From: Bacteroidales bacterium
GTDB lineage: Bacteria > Bacteroidota > Bacteroidia > Bacteroidales > WCHB1-69
Direction: 5' to 3'
Assembly: GCA_028684405.1 (NCBI GenBank)
Contig: JAQUGA010000126.1
Span: 1 to 7,140, forward strand
Length of the DNA stretch: 7,140 nt
The position numbers and the translations under genes were made by a program. The notes under the pieces are model-generated. The model was given only the letters and a program-made list of their open reading frames with translations, had not been told where the DNA came from and did not search any database. Shown here piece after piece: positions 1-7,041 of this stretch. The first letter of the stretch is position 1. The number at the start of each line of letters is the position of its first letter.

Positions 1-1
1 T

Positions 2-337
2 GTTGGTTCTCGCGAAAACTTTAAACATTTATACGATTTGGCTGCTGTCCTTGGTGGCGAAGTTGCTGCTACTCGTGCAGCCGTAGATGCGGGTTTTGTC
101 GAGCACGAACGCCAAGTAGGACAAACTGGTGTTACGGTTCGTCCAAAATTATACATCGCTTGTGGTATTTCAGGAGCTGTTCAACACAGAGCAGGAATGG
201 ATCAATCAGCAAAAATTATTTCTATTAATTCGGACCCAAAAGCTCCGATTAATGCAATCGCTGATTACACTATTGTAGGCGAAATCAATCAGGTTATTCC
301 TAAAATGATTGAGTTTTACAAAAAACATTCGAAATAA
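2..337 (+). CDS. etfA: Electron transfer flavoprotein subunit alpha, C-terminal part (5' truncated)
   Basis: This is the last 111 residues of ETF alpha, the cytoplasmic FAD-carrying subunit that pairs with EtfB and takes electrons from acyl-CoA dehydrogenases. The frame is open to the left edge, so the true start lies outside the window. What is visible is the family's FAD-binding domain. It opens with V-G-S-R-E-N-F and continues with an ATRAAVDAGF segment, the QVGQTG turn, and the family signature LYIACGISGAVQHRAGM at about bases 149-199. Near the end come N-S-D-P-K-A-P-I and ADYTIVGE, the usual C-terminal nucleotide-binding elements. The stop is TAA at 335-337. The next gene, an acyl-CoA dehydrogenase, begins 25 bases later without an intervening terminator, so the two are probably co-transcribed, and etfB is probably just upstream (inference). 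The TTG at base 38 is internal and is not a start. Confidence 0.95.
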   Translation, partial: VGSRENFKHLYDLAAVLGGEVAATRAAVDAGFVEHERQVGQTGVTVRPKLYIACGISGAVQHRAGMDQSAKIISINSDPKAPINAIADYTIVGEINQVIPKMIEFYKKHSK

Positions 338-362
338 TATTTACATTTTAAATAAAAAAACA

Positions 363-2090
363 ATGGCAAATTTTTATACAGATAATGATGCTTTGAATTT
401 TCATCTAAAACACCCTTTGATGGAAAAAATCGTCCGTTTGAAGGAAGATGATTTTAAAGAAGCAAAAAAATATGACCAAGCACCTTTGGATTACGAAGAT
501 GCAATTGATACATACGATAAAGTATTGGAAATTGTAGGCGATATATGTGGAAATATTATTGGACCCAATGCTGAATCAGTAGACCAAGAAGGACCACAAC
601 TAATTAATAATGAGGTGGTTTATGCTCCTGGTACGAAACACAATATTGACGCATTAACACAATCAGGACTTTTTGGAATGTCATTGCCCAGAAAATACGA
701 TGGACTAAATTTCCCCATGGTTCCTTACGTAATGGCAGCCGAGTTGGTTTCTCGTGCAGATGGCGGGTTTGCAAATATTTGGGGTCTTCAGGATTGTGCT
801 GAAACACTTCATGAATTTGCAGATGATGAAATTATGCAAGAGTTTCTTCCTCGAATTAATAAAGGAGAAACCATGGCCATGGATCTTACTGAACCTGACG
901 CAGGCTCAGACTTGCAAGCAGTTCAATTAAAAGCAAGCTTTGATGAAAAATCGAATAGATGGTTGCTCAATGGAGTAAAACGTTTTATTACTAATGGCGA
1001 CGCCGATATTTCGCTGGTTCTGGCTCGTTCCGAAGAAGGAACTCAAGACGGCCGCGGTCTATCTCTTTTTGTTTTTGACAGAAAAGATGGTGGAATGAAA
1101 GTTCGTCGTATCGAAAATAAAATGGGAATTAAAGGTTCGCCAACCTGCGAATTGGTTTTCAAAAATGCTCCTTCAAAACTGGTAGGCGATCGCAAATTGG
1201 GTTTAATTAAATATGTAATGTCGTTGATGAACTCCGCACGCCTAGGTGTTGGTGCTCAATCAGTTGGTATTGCAGATGCAGCCTATCGCGAAGCTTTGAA
1301 ATATGCTTTCGAACGCGAACAATTTGGAAAAGCCATTATTAAATTCCCTGCGGTATATGAAATGCTCACTTCTATGAGAGTTCGTTTGGAAGCAAGTCGT
1401 TCTTTACTTTATGAAACATGTCGTTATGTCGATATCTATAAAGCTCTTTCTCATATCTCTAAACAACGCACGCTAACAGCAGAAGAGCGCAATGAAATGA
1501 AATATTATCAACGCAATGCTGATGGTTTTACACCTCTGTTGAAATTATTCTCCAGTGAGTATTGCAACCAAATCGTATACGACGCAGTTCAAATTCATGG
1601 TGGAACTGGTTTTATGAAAGATTTTCCCGTTGAACGCCTTTATCGTGATGCTCGAATTACTTCCATTTACGAAGGAACCAGCCAGCTTCAGGTGGTAGCA
1701 GCCATTCGTTCGGTTATCAATGGTTCTTATTTGAAAAGAATTAGAGAAATGGAAGCCGTAAATGTAAAACCAGAATTAGAAGTAATAAAAAGACAATTGG
1801 TGGAACTTACAGCACGCTATGAACTTGCTGTAAAATCTGTTACGGGACTTAATGATGGCGAAATTCTTGACTTCCACGCTCGTAGATTAGTTGAGATGGC
1901 GGGTTATATTATTATGACCTACCTTTTGCTAAATGATTCTATGAGAGATGATAAATATGAAGATTCAGCCAGAGTATTCTTGAATATCGCTGTTTCTAAA
2001 TTTAATGAAGCAGAATCCTATATCCAAAATTTTGATATCGAAGATTTAGCTTTGTATAAAAAAGAATCATTTGAATCTAAAGCAGAGTAA
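363..2090 (+). CDS. Acyl-CoA dehydrogenase, long (~575 aa) FAD-dependent form
   Basis: This 575-residue FAD flavoprotein should oxidise an acyl-CoA to the 2,3-enoyl-CoA and pass electrons to ETF, whose alpha subunit is encoded just upstream. The first family signature is at residues 173-183 (MDLTEPDAGSD) and the second begins at Q410 (QIHGGTGF, then RLYRDAR). E437 in IYEGTSQLQ sits at the position of the catalytic base of short- and medium-chain dehydrogenases. At 575 residues it is much longer than the ~380-residue classical enzymes. The extra length comes from an insertion at about residues 355-390 and a helical tail of roughly 110 residues after about residue 465, as in the ~600-residue branch that includes DmdC/FadE-like proteins. 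The ATG at 363 is preferred because it is preceded by an A-rich stretch. A TTG at 309 in the same frame would overlap etfA by 29 bases and add a low-complexity N-terminus. CGT and CGC arginine codons are frequent, which suggests good expression. Substrate chain length cannot be told from sequence. Confidence 0.93.
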   Translation: MANFYTDNDALNFHLKHPLMEKIVRLKEDDFKEAKKYDQAPLDYEDAIDTYDKVLEIVGDICGNIIGPNAESVDQEGPQLINNEVVYAPGTKHNIDALTQSGLFGMSLPRKYDGLNFPMVPYVMAAELVSRADGGFANIWGLQDCAETLHEFADDEIMQEFLPRINKGETMAMDLTEPDAGSDLQAVQLKASFDEKSNRWLLNGVKRFITNGDADISLVLARSEEGTQDGRGLSLFVFDRKDGGMKVRRIENKMGIKGSPTCELVFKNAPSKLVGDRKLGLIKYVMSLMNSARLGVGAQSVGIADAAYREALKYAFEREQFGKAIIKFPAVYEMLTSMRVRLEASRSLLYETCRYVDIYKALSHISKQRTLTAEERNEMKYYQRNADGFTPLLKLFSSEYCNQIVYDAVQIHGGTGFMKDFPVERLYRDARITSIYEGTSQLQVVAAIRSVINGSYLKRIREMEAVNVKPELEVIKRQLVELTARYELAVKSVTGLNDGEILDFHARRLVEMAGYIIMTYLLLNDSMRDDKYEDSARVFLNIAVSKFNEAESYIQNFDIEDLALYKKESFESKAE

Positions 2091-2134
2091 TTCTCGATTT
2101 TAATTAGTCTCCGAAAGAAAACTCTGCGTTTTTT
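2082..2134 (+). terminator. Possible first terminator hairpin overlapping the dehydrogenase stop codon
   Basis: GCAGAGT at 2082-2088 is an exact reverse complement of ACTCTGC at 2121-2127, which is followed by G and six T (2129-2134). The 32-base loop can add a TTCT/AGAA helix with small bulges. The left arm lies in the last codons and reaches into the TAA stop. The long loop makes this weaker than the hairpin that follows it. Confidence 0.4.
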
Positions 2135-2154
2135 GAGAATGCAAATTATTTAGT

Positions 2155-2187
2155 AAGTGCGTTTGGAATTTTCCAAACGCACTTTTT
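2155..2187 (+). terminator. Strong Rho-independent terminator after the etfA-dehydrogenase unit
   Basis: A perfect 14-bp inverted repeat has arms at 2155-2168 and 2171-2184, both containing the GTGCGTTTGG core or its complement. The nominal 2-base loop becomes 4 bases if the innermost pair opens. The T-run continues directly from the right arm (2183-2187). This closes the upstream transcription unit and separates it from the permease operon. The A-run before the left arm is short, so strong termination on the minus strand is unlikely. Confidence 0.85.
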
Positions 2188-2292
2188 GATAGAATATCCG
2201 AAGTGTTTTTATTAAATTGAATCCAAACCCAATAATATCATATAGAGTCATAATAAAAAATACAAATCAGCTCATTTCAAGAGAAATTATCT

Positions 2293-2300
2293 TATTTTTG
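2293..2300 (+). promoter_or_regulatory. Bacteroidota-type -7 promoter element for the permease operon
   Basis: TATTTTTG matches the TAnnTTTG -7 element recognised by the Bacteroidota primary sigma factor. It lies after the strong terminator and 16 bases before the permease ATG, so transcription would begin only about 10 bases before the start codon (inference). I see no perfect TTG -33 partner; the region about 20 bases upstream has only TTTC. Confidence 0.6.
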
Positions 2301-2316
2301 CAATGAAATCAGCCGT

Positions 2317-3747
2317 ATGAAAAAACTTAATTGGTATATTTTAAAATCGTATCTCGGACCATTGGTCATGACATTTTTTATTGCTGTTTTTATTCTTCTG
2401 ATGCAATTTTTATGGAAATATGTGGACGACCTCGTGGGAAAAGGTTTGGAGTGGCATATTATTCTACAATTGCTTTTTTATGCTTCGTTTACTTTTATTC
2501 CCTTGGCATTGCCCTTAGCCATTTTAATGTCATCATTGATGTTGTTTGGAAATTTGGGAGAGCGTTATGAGCTTGTGGCGATGAAGTCTGCCGGAATTTC
2601 CTTGGTAAAAATGATGAAACCTTTGGTGTTTTTTACTTTGCTAATAAGTGTCAGTGCTTTTGCTTTTTCAAATTATTTACTGCCGGTCGCAAATCTCAAA
2701 ATGCAGTCGCTTTTGTATGATGTTAGAGAGCAAAAACCAGCATTAAGTATTCCCGAAGGTGTTTTCTATAAAGGAATTGAAGATTATGTAATTCGTGTTG
2801 CAAAAAAAGAAAAAGACAATCAAACAGTACGCGATGTGATTATTTATGACCATACCAATCGCATGGGAAATACCTCTGTAACCAGAGCAGAGTGGGGAAC
2901 TATGGTGATGACCGAAGATAAAAAATTTTTACTTTTTTCATTGTATAATGGTTTCATTTATGATGAAGATCCTCAAAGAGGACTGTTTAATTTAGTTCGC
3001 CCCATAACTCGAGTTAAGTTTAAAGAAAATATAAAACGTTTTGATTTGTCTTCCTTTTCAATGTCGCGAACAAACGAAGAATTCTTCAAAGACAACTATC
3101 AAATGTTGAATGTCAAGCAGTTAAGTGTTTTTATTGATTCTTTAAACGGATCCATGTACAATGAACGCTTTGACTTTTCGACTCATGTTTTGGAAAACTT
3201 TTATTATGGACAAAACATGTACGACAGTCTTTCGGATAGAAATATTAGTGATTATTCGGAATATCCGGAAGATATTTTGCAACTTTTTGAAAATCATGAA
3301 AAAAGCATGATTTATGATATGGCTTTGCAAACTGCTCGTACTCAAAAAGATGTTGTAGAATTTAAATATTCAGACTTGGATTATCAACGAAAATCAATCA
3401 TTCGCTATGAAATAGAGTGGCATCGGAAGTTTACCTTGTCTATAGCTTGTTTATTATTGTTTTTTATTGGTGCTCCACTGGGTGCGATAATTCGCAAAGG
3501 TGGACTAGGGCTTCCCATGGTTATTACCGTCTTGATTTTTGTTTTCTTCTGGGTCATTACCATTTCTGGTGAAAAGTTTGCTCGGGAAGATCTTTTTCCA
3601 GCCTATGTAGGAATGTGGATATCCTCATTTATTCTTTTTCCAATTGGAGTTTTTCTTACCTATAAATCGGCTACTGATTCTCCTCTTTTGGATTCTGATT
3701 CATGGAAAAAGTTTTTTATTAAGATAAAAAAGAAGTTTAAAAAGTAA
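2317..3747 (+). CDS. LptF/LptG (YjgP/YjgQ) family LPS export permease
   Basis: This inner-membrane subunit of the LptBFG transporter extracts lipopolysaccharide from the membrane and feeds it to the periplasmic bridge. The 476 residues show the family layout. Three N-terminal membrane segments lie at about residues 13-35, 47-75 and 100-122. A periplasmic beta-rich jellyroll region covers about 123-250, and three C-terminal membrane segments lie at about 372-392, 400-420 and 430-450. The GAPLGAIIRKGGLGLP stretch between segments 4 and 5 and the NLGERYELVAMKSAG coupling region after segment 2 are typical. It is about 110 residues longer than the E. coli proteins, mainly through a charged, Tyr/Asp-rich insertion at about 277-355 that is probably periplasmic. 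LptF and LptG cannot be told apart by eye, so no symbol is given. The start ATG at 2317 follows a promoter closely. The first glycosyltransferase gene starts 5 bases after the stop, which implies a shared transcript. Confidence 0.92.
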   Translation: MKKLNWYILKSYLGPLVMTFFIAVFILLMQFLWKYVDDLVGKGLEWHIILQLLFYASFTFIPLALPLAILMSSLMLFGNLGERYELVAMKSAGISLVKMMKPLVFFTLLISVSAFAFSNYLLPVANLKMQSLLYDVREQKPALSIPEGVFYKGIEDYVIRVAKKEKDNQTVRDVIIYDHTNRMGNTSVTRAEWGTMVMTEDKKFLLFSLYNGFIYDEDPQRGLFNLVRPITRVKFKENIKRFDLSSFSMSRTNEEFFKDNYQMLNVKQLSVFIDSLNGSMYNERFDFSTHVLENFYYGQNMYDSLSDRNISDYSEYPEDILQLFENHEKSMIYDMALQTARTQKDVVEFKYSDLDYQRKSIIRYEIEWHRKFTLSIACLLLFFIGAPLGAIIRKGGLGLPMVITVLIFVFFWVITISGEKFAREDLFPAYVGMWISSFILFPIGVFLTYKSATDSPLLDSDSWKKFFIKIKKKFKK

Positions 3748-3752
3748 TAGAG

Positions 3753-4946
3753 ATGAGAATACTGCAAATATGTAACAAACCTCCATATCCTCCCATCGAA
3801 GGTGGTCCCATTGCGATGAATGCTATTACTCAGGGATTAATAGAAAGTGGTCATCAAGTGCAGGTTTTGGCAGTCAATTCATCAAAATTTGCAGGTAAAG
3901 AGTTGCCCGAAGAGTACCAAACTAAAACATCTTATCAGGAAGTTGATATTGATTTGTCAATTAAGCCCTTACAAGCCTTAATAAACCTTTTTAGCCTAAA
4001 ATCATTGCATGTTGAAAGGTACAAAATCAAAGCTCTTTATAATAAAATTACAGAAATCCTTAAAAATCAAGAATTTGATATTATTCATTTTGAATCTATC
4101 TTTTTGGCTTTTTTAATTCCTATTATTAGAAAATATTCAAATGCCAAAATAGTGATTCGTACACATAATGTTGAACATCTTATTTGGAAAAGACTGGCCA
4201 ATAATGAAGGCAATTTGCTGAAAAAGATATACTTACACCACATTGCAAACACTTTAAAGAGGTTTGAATTAAAAATACTGAACAAAGCAGACGGAATTCT
4301 TTCAATTACAGAGCAAGATGCTCAGTTTTTCAGAGAGCAAAATGTCCAAACACCTATTACTGGATTACCTTTTGGAATAAATTTAAAATCAATAAAGATT
4401 GCCCAAAGGAATACTAAAACAGAAAAACCATCTCTGTTTTTCATTGGTTCATTAAATTGGCAACCCAATCTTGAAGGTATTGAGTGGTTTTTAAAAGAGG
4501 TTTGGAATCGTCCTGATTTTGATTTTTCCGAATACGAATTACACATTGCCGGACGCCATACGCCGTCTCATTTGTATGAATTTGCCAATGAAAGAACAGT
4601 TATTCATGGCGAGGTAGACGACGCTTTGCAATTTATGGCAAATCACGATGTTATGATTGTGCCTTTGTGGTCGGGGAGCGGTGTGCGGATAAAAATCATT
4701 GAAGCCTTTTTAATGGAAAAAGCAGTCATTAGTACTTCTGTTGGTGCCGAAGGGCTGAATTATACAAATGGTACCGATGTTTTTATCGCCGATGATGCAA
4801 GCTCTTTTTCGAATTCCATTCATGCCCTTTTAAAAGATGCTGAAAACTGCAAAAAAATAGGAACAAATGCGCGAAAATTAATTTCTGATTTTCATAATAA
4901 TGAGCTGATTATTAATAAGTTAATTGACATATATAAAGAATTGTAA
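3753..4946 (+). CDS. GT4-type (GT-B fold) glycosyltransferase
   Basis: This 397-residue cytoplasmic or membrane-associated enzyme probably transfers a sugar from a nucleotide donor to a lipid-linked or surface glycan. The N-terminal acceptor domain begins with a beta strand and a glycine loop (MRILQICNKPPYPPIEGG). R136 starts an RTHNVEH motif common in this group. The C-terminal donor domain begins with FFIGSLNWQPN, with its glycine at residue 232. It carries SGSGVRIKIIEAF at residues 307-319, with E317 as the conserved donor-binding glutamate, followed by a SVGAEGL turn at about 329-335. The first glutamate of the classical E-x7-E motif is replaced by S309, as is usual in families with a G-x-G-x-R-x-K-I-x-E-A motif. 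Donor and acceptor cannot be assigned. The gene lies between the permease (5 bases before) and a second glycosyltransferase (1 base after), which points to LPS or other envelope glycan synthesis. No signal peptide or membrane segment is evident. Confidence 0.9.
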   Translation: MRILQICNKPPYPPIEGGPIAMNAITQGLIESGHQVQVLAVNSSKFAGKELPEEYQTKTSYQEVDIDLSIKPLQALINLFSLKSLHVERYKIKALYNKITEILKNQEFDIIHFESIFLAFLIPIIRKYSNAKIVIRTHNVEHLIWKRLANNEGNLLKKIYLHHIANTLKRFELKILNKADGILSITEQDAQFFREQNVQTPITGLPFGINLKSIKIAQRNTKTEKPSLFFIGSLNWQPNLEGIEWFLKEVWNRPDFDFSEYELHIAGRHTPSHLYEFANERTVIHGEVDDALQFMANHDVMIVPLWSGSGVRIKIIEAFLMEKAVISTSVGAEGLNYTNGTDVFIADDASSFSNSIHALLKDAENCKKIGTNARKLISDFHNNELIINKLIDIYKEL

Positions 4947-4947
4947 G

Positions 4948-6135
4948 ATGGAAATTTCAATTGAAAAAAAGAATCTTTTTGTCCTTTTATCAAGGGTCCC
5001 ATATCCTTTGGAAAAGGGGGATAAATTAAGGGCCTATCATCAATTGAAAATACTTTCAAAAACATACAATTTGTTTGTTTTTGCTCTTTACGAAGGGGCG
5101 TATACGGCGGAAGCTGAGGAAAAAGTTTCGGAATTGTGCGTTGATTATAGGTTTTTTAAGTTAACTTTATGGAACCGTTTTTGGGGCATGTTTTGTGCTA
5201 TTTTATCGGGCTTGCCATTTCAAACAGCCTATTTTTTTAGCTTTAAAGCTAAAAAAGAAATTTTACAAAGCATAAAAACATTCAAGCCCGATGTAGCGTA
5301 TGTTCAGCTTATTCGTGTAGCAAATTATTTGGAAGATATTCAAATGCCCAAAGTTTTGGACTTTCAGGATGCTTTGTCAACAAACATGCTTCGTAGATCC
5401 AAGCGAGAAAAGTGGTTTTTAAGTGCATTTTTCAAATTTGAGTCCAGACTTATTAAAAAATACGAATTAAGATTGTTGTCAAAATTTAATCACTGCACCA
5501 TCATTAGTGAATTGGATAGAATAACCATCGAAGAGAAAGGAAATCAGCAAATTTCAATTGTTCCCAATGGAGTAGATACGCAGTTTTTTTCGCCTCAAAA
5601 TTTGGATAAAAAATACGAAATTTCTTTTGTGGGAAATATGGGATATGCGCCAAATGTGGATGCTTCTCTCTTCTTGGTAAAAGAAATTATGCCTTTGGTT
5701 TGGAAAGTTTTTCCAAAAGCAAAAGTCGTTTTGGCAGGTGCAAATCCGACACCAGAAGTTCTTCATCTTCAGTCAACTCAGGTGGAAGTAACAGGTTGGG
5801 TGGATGATATTCGCACCTATTATGCTGGATCTCATGTATTTGTTGCACCCCTAAGAATGGGAACAGGCATGCAAAACAAGATTCTGGAAGCCATGGCAAT
5901 GGGTTTGCCGTGCGTGAGTAGTTCGCTGGCTGCAAATCCTATCGGAGCGAATGAAAAGGAAGAAATAATGGTAAAGGATAGTGCCGTTGATATTGCAGAT
6001 CAAATTGTGTTTCTGCTTAATAATCCTGATAGATGCTCAATTATTGCTCAAAATGCGCGTCGTTTTGTCGAGAAGCAGTATAGCTGGGAATCTCAAACGC
6101 AAAATTTGTTGAATTTGCTGGAAAAATGCATCTAA
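4948..6135 (+). CDS. GT4-type sugar transferase resembling the PEP-CTERM/EpsH1-associated family
   Basis: This 395-residue GT-B glycosyltransferase has an N-terminus, RVPYPLEKGDKLR at residues 16-28, that resembles the sugar transferases first described beside PEP-CTERM/EpsH exopolysaccharide loci (recognised from memory, not searched). The inter-domain VPNGVD motif is at 205-210, and the donor domain opens with SFVGNMGYAPNVDA (G229). MGTGMQNKILEAMAMG follows, with E314 as the donor-site glutamate; a threonine stands where the first glutamate of E-x7-E would be. The chosen ATG at 4948 is one base after the previous stop. An in-frame TTG at 4924 would overlap the upstream gene by 23 bases and add eight residues before the natural N-terminal strand. 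Such tight spacing suggests translational coupling with the preceding glycosyltransferase, so the two probably add successive sugars to the same glycan (inference). No exosortase or PEP-CTERM gene is visible in this window. Confidence 0.9.
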   Translation: MEISIEKKNLFVLLSRVPYPLEKGDKLRAYHQLKILSKTYNLFVFALYEGAYTAEAEEKVSELCVDYRFFKLTLWNRFWGMFCAILSGLPFQTAYFFSFKAKKEILQSIKTFKPDVAYVQLIRVANYLEDIQMPKVLDFQDALSTNMLRRSKREKWFLSAFFKFESRLIKKYELRLLSKFNHCTIISELDRITIEEKGNQQISIVPNGVDTQFFSPQNLDKKYEISFVGNMGYAPNVDASLFLVKEIMPLVWKVFPKAKVVLAGANPTPEVLHLQSTQVEVTGWVDDIRTYYAGSHVFVAPLRMGTGMQNKILEAMAMGLPCVSSSLAANPIGANEKEEIMVKDSAVDIADQIVFLLNNPDRCSIIAQNARRFVEKQYSWESQTQNLLNLLEKCI

Positions 6136-6174
6136 TATTTTAGAATATCACATTTAAGATTTGAATTAAAAAAG

Positions 6175-6909
6175 ATGATTAAAATAGTCGAAAATAGTCC
6201 GAACTTAATTCATGTCCATGATACGGATGGTGTTGATATTAAAATGCTTAATGCTTGTTTTATAGGAACCGGAAGGGTGGAGGGATTCAGTTTTGAAATG
6301 GATAAAATTCAAGCTCTTTTTCCCGATTCTGAGCTGGATCGCTATAAAGGGCGATTTGAAAAAGCCAAAGAATCTATTTTTTCACGTTTAATTCTATTTG
6401 ACTTTTTATCAAAATACTGTAACATTAATACAAAATTGCTAAAAATCTATTACACGGATGCAGGAAAGCCTTATTTTGAAGACAGCCATATTCATTTTAG
6501 CATTGCTCACTCTGGAAAAACGGCGCTTATAGCTGTTTCTTTTAGCGGAATTATTGGAGTTGATTTTGAACATGAAAGCAAAAAAAAGGATTATAAAAAA
6601 TTATCCAAAAGATTTTTTCATCCTGAAGAATCAAATTTTCTTGAGCTCAGCAAGGAGGAAGAATTAGCTGATTTGTTTTTAAAAATGTGGATAAAAAAAG
6701 AGGCCATTGTAAAATGTTTGGGAGGAACAATGTTCTCTATGATGAGTAAAATAAACACTTTAGATAATACAATTTACAATGTTGATAATCAAAATATTGA
6801 TTTAATTAATTTCGCTTTGATTAATGCTGAAAACAACTTCAAAAACATTTGTTTAGCCAGTGTTGCCAACCTTCATCAAGTATTTGTTTTTGACTATGAA
6901 AAGTTCTGA
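6175..6909 (+). CDS. 4'-phosphopantetheinyl transferase, Sfp type
   Basis: This 244-residue enzyme moves 4'-phosphopantetheine from coenzyme A to a conserved serine on an acyl or peptidyl carrier protein. All three family motifs are visible. GKPYF is at residues 97-101 and FSIAHSG at 108-114. GVDFE at 128-132 supplies the Mg-binding residues D130 and E132, and W172-IKKEAIVK at 172-180 supplies the third acidic ligand, E176. RFFHPEE at 146-152 lies between them as usual. The length matches the Sfp group (about 220-240 residues) rather than the shorter AcpS type. The first ~60 residues are poorly conserved, as is common. The carrier protein served is unknown: it may be the fatty-acid ACP or a dedicated one, and none is encoded in the window. 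The gene starts 39 bases after the second glycosyltransferase with no terminator between them, so read-through from the permease operon is likely but not proven. Confidence 0.9.
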   Translation: MIKIVENSPNLIHVHDTDGVDIKMLNACFIGTGRVEGFSFEMDKIQALFPDSELDRYKGRFEKAKESIFSRLILFDFLSKYCNINTKLLKIYYTDAGKPYFEDSHIHFSIAHSGKTALIAVSFSGIIGVDFEHESKKKDYKKLSKRFFHPEESNFLELSKEEELADLFLKMWIKKEAIVKCLGGTMFSMMSKINTLDNTIYNVDNQNIDLINFALINAENNFKNICLASVANLHQVFVFDYEKF

Positions 6910-6927
6910 AAAACTTACTTTTCTTTT
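6898..6927 (+). terminator. Weak terminator candidate at the end of the phosphopantetheinyl transferase gene
   Basis: GAAAAGT at 6898-6904 pairs with ACTTTTC at 6917-6923 around a 12-base loop, followed by TTTT. The stem is AT-rich and overlaps the stop codon. It is plausible as the end of the operon but weak. Confidence 0.3.
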
Positions 6928-7008
6928 GTTGTATTTGCAATTAAAATCTTCATCCCGAGTTCGTTTTTAATTAGAATGAAATTTACATATAATCAATAAA
7001 TTCTTTCA

Positions 7009-7016
7009 TATCTTTG
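7009..7016 (+). promoter_or_regulatory. Bacteroidota-type -7 promoter element for the last gene
   Basis: TATCTTTG is an exact match to TAnnTTTG and lies 25 bases before the next ATG, in intergenic AT-rich DNA. Transcription would start at about 7020-7024 (inference). The upstream -33 TTG is not clear; TTTAC at 6982-6986 is the nearest candidate and its spacing is slightly long. Confidence 0.6.
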
Positions 7017-7041
7017 CAACATTAAAGACCAAAATTATAAA

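Noticed and set aside
309..362. Upstream in-frame TTG start that would lengthen the acyl-CoA dehydrogenase by 18 residues
   Set aside because: It overlaps the end of etfA, adds an Asn/Ile/Lys-rich leader, and the ATG at 363 has the usual A-rich upstream context.
604..807. Minus-strand open frames here and at 3142-3345, 4085-4285, 4322-4546, 5554-5766 and 5687-5935
   Set aside because: They lie wholly inside well-supported plus-strand genes, show no recognisable domain, and have no promoter or neighbour support.
2331..2570. Plus-strand 79-codon open frame inside the permease gene
   Set aside because: It is an out-of-frame shadow of the first membrane segments of the permease, with no independent support.
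4924..4947. Upstream in-frame TTG start for the second glycosyltransferase
   Set aside because: It lies inside the first glycosyltransferase gene; the ATG at 4948 directly after that gene's stop fits coupled translation.
6150..6162. Possible promoter (TAAGATTTG) before the phosphopantetheinyl transferase
   Set aside because: The spacing between TA and TTTG is three bases instead of two, and no -33 partner is seen, so it was not called.
6939..6972. AATTAAAA / TTTTAATT inverted repeat in the intergenic region
   Set aside because: The stem is only A-T pairs with an 18-base loop and no T-run after it; expected by chance in such AT-rich DNA.
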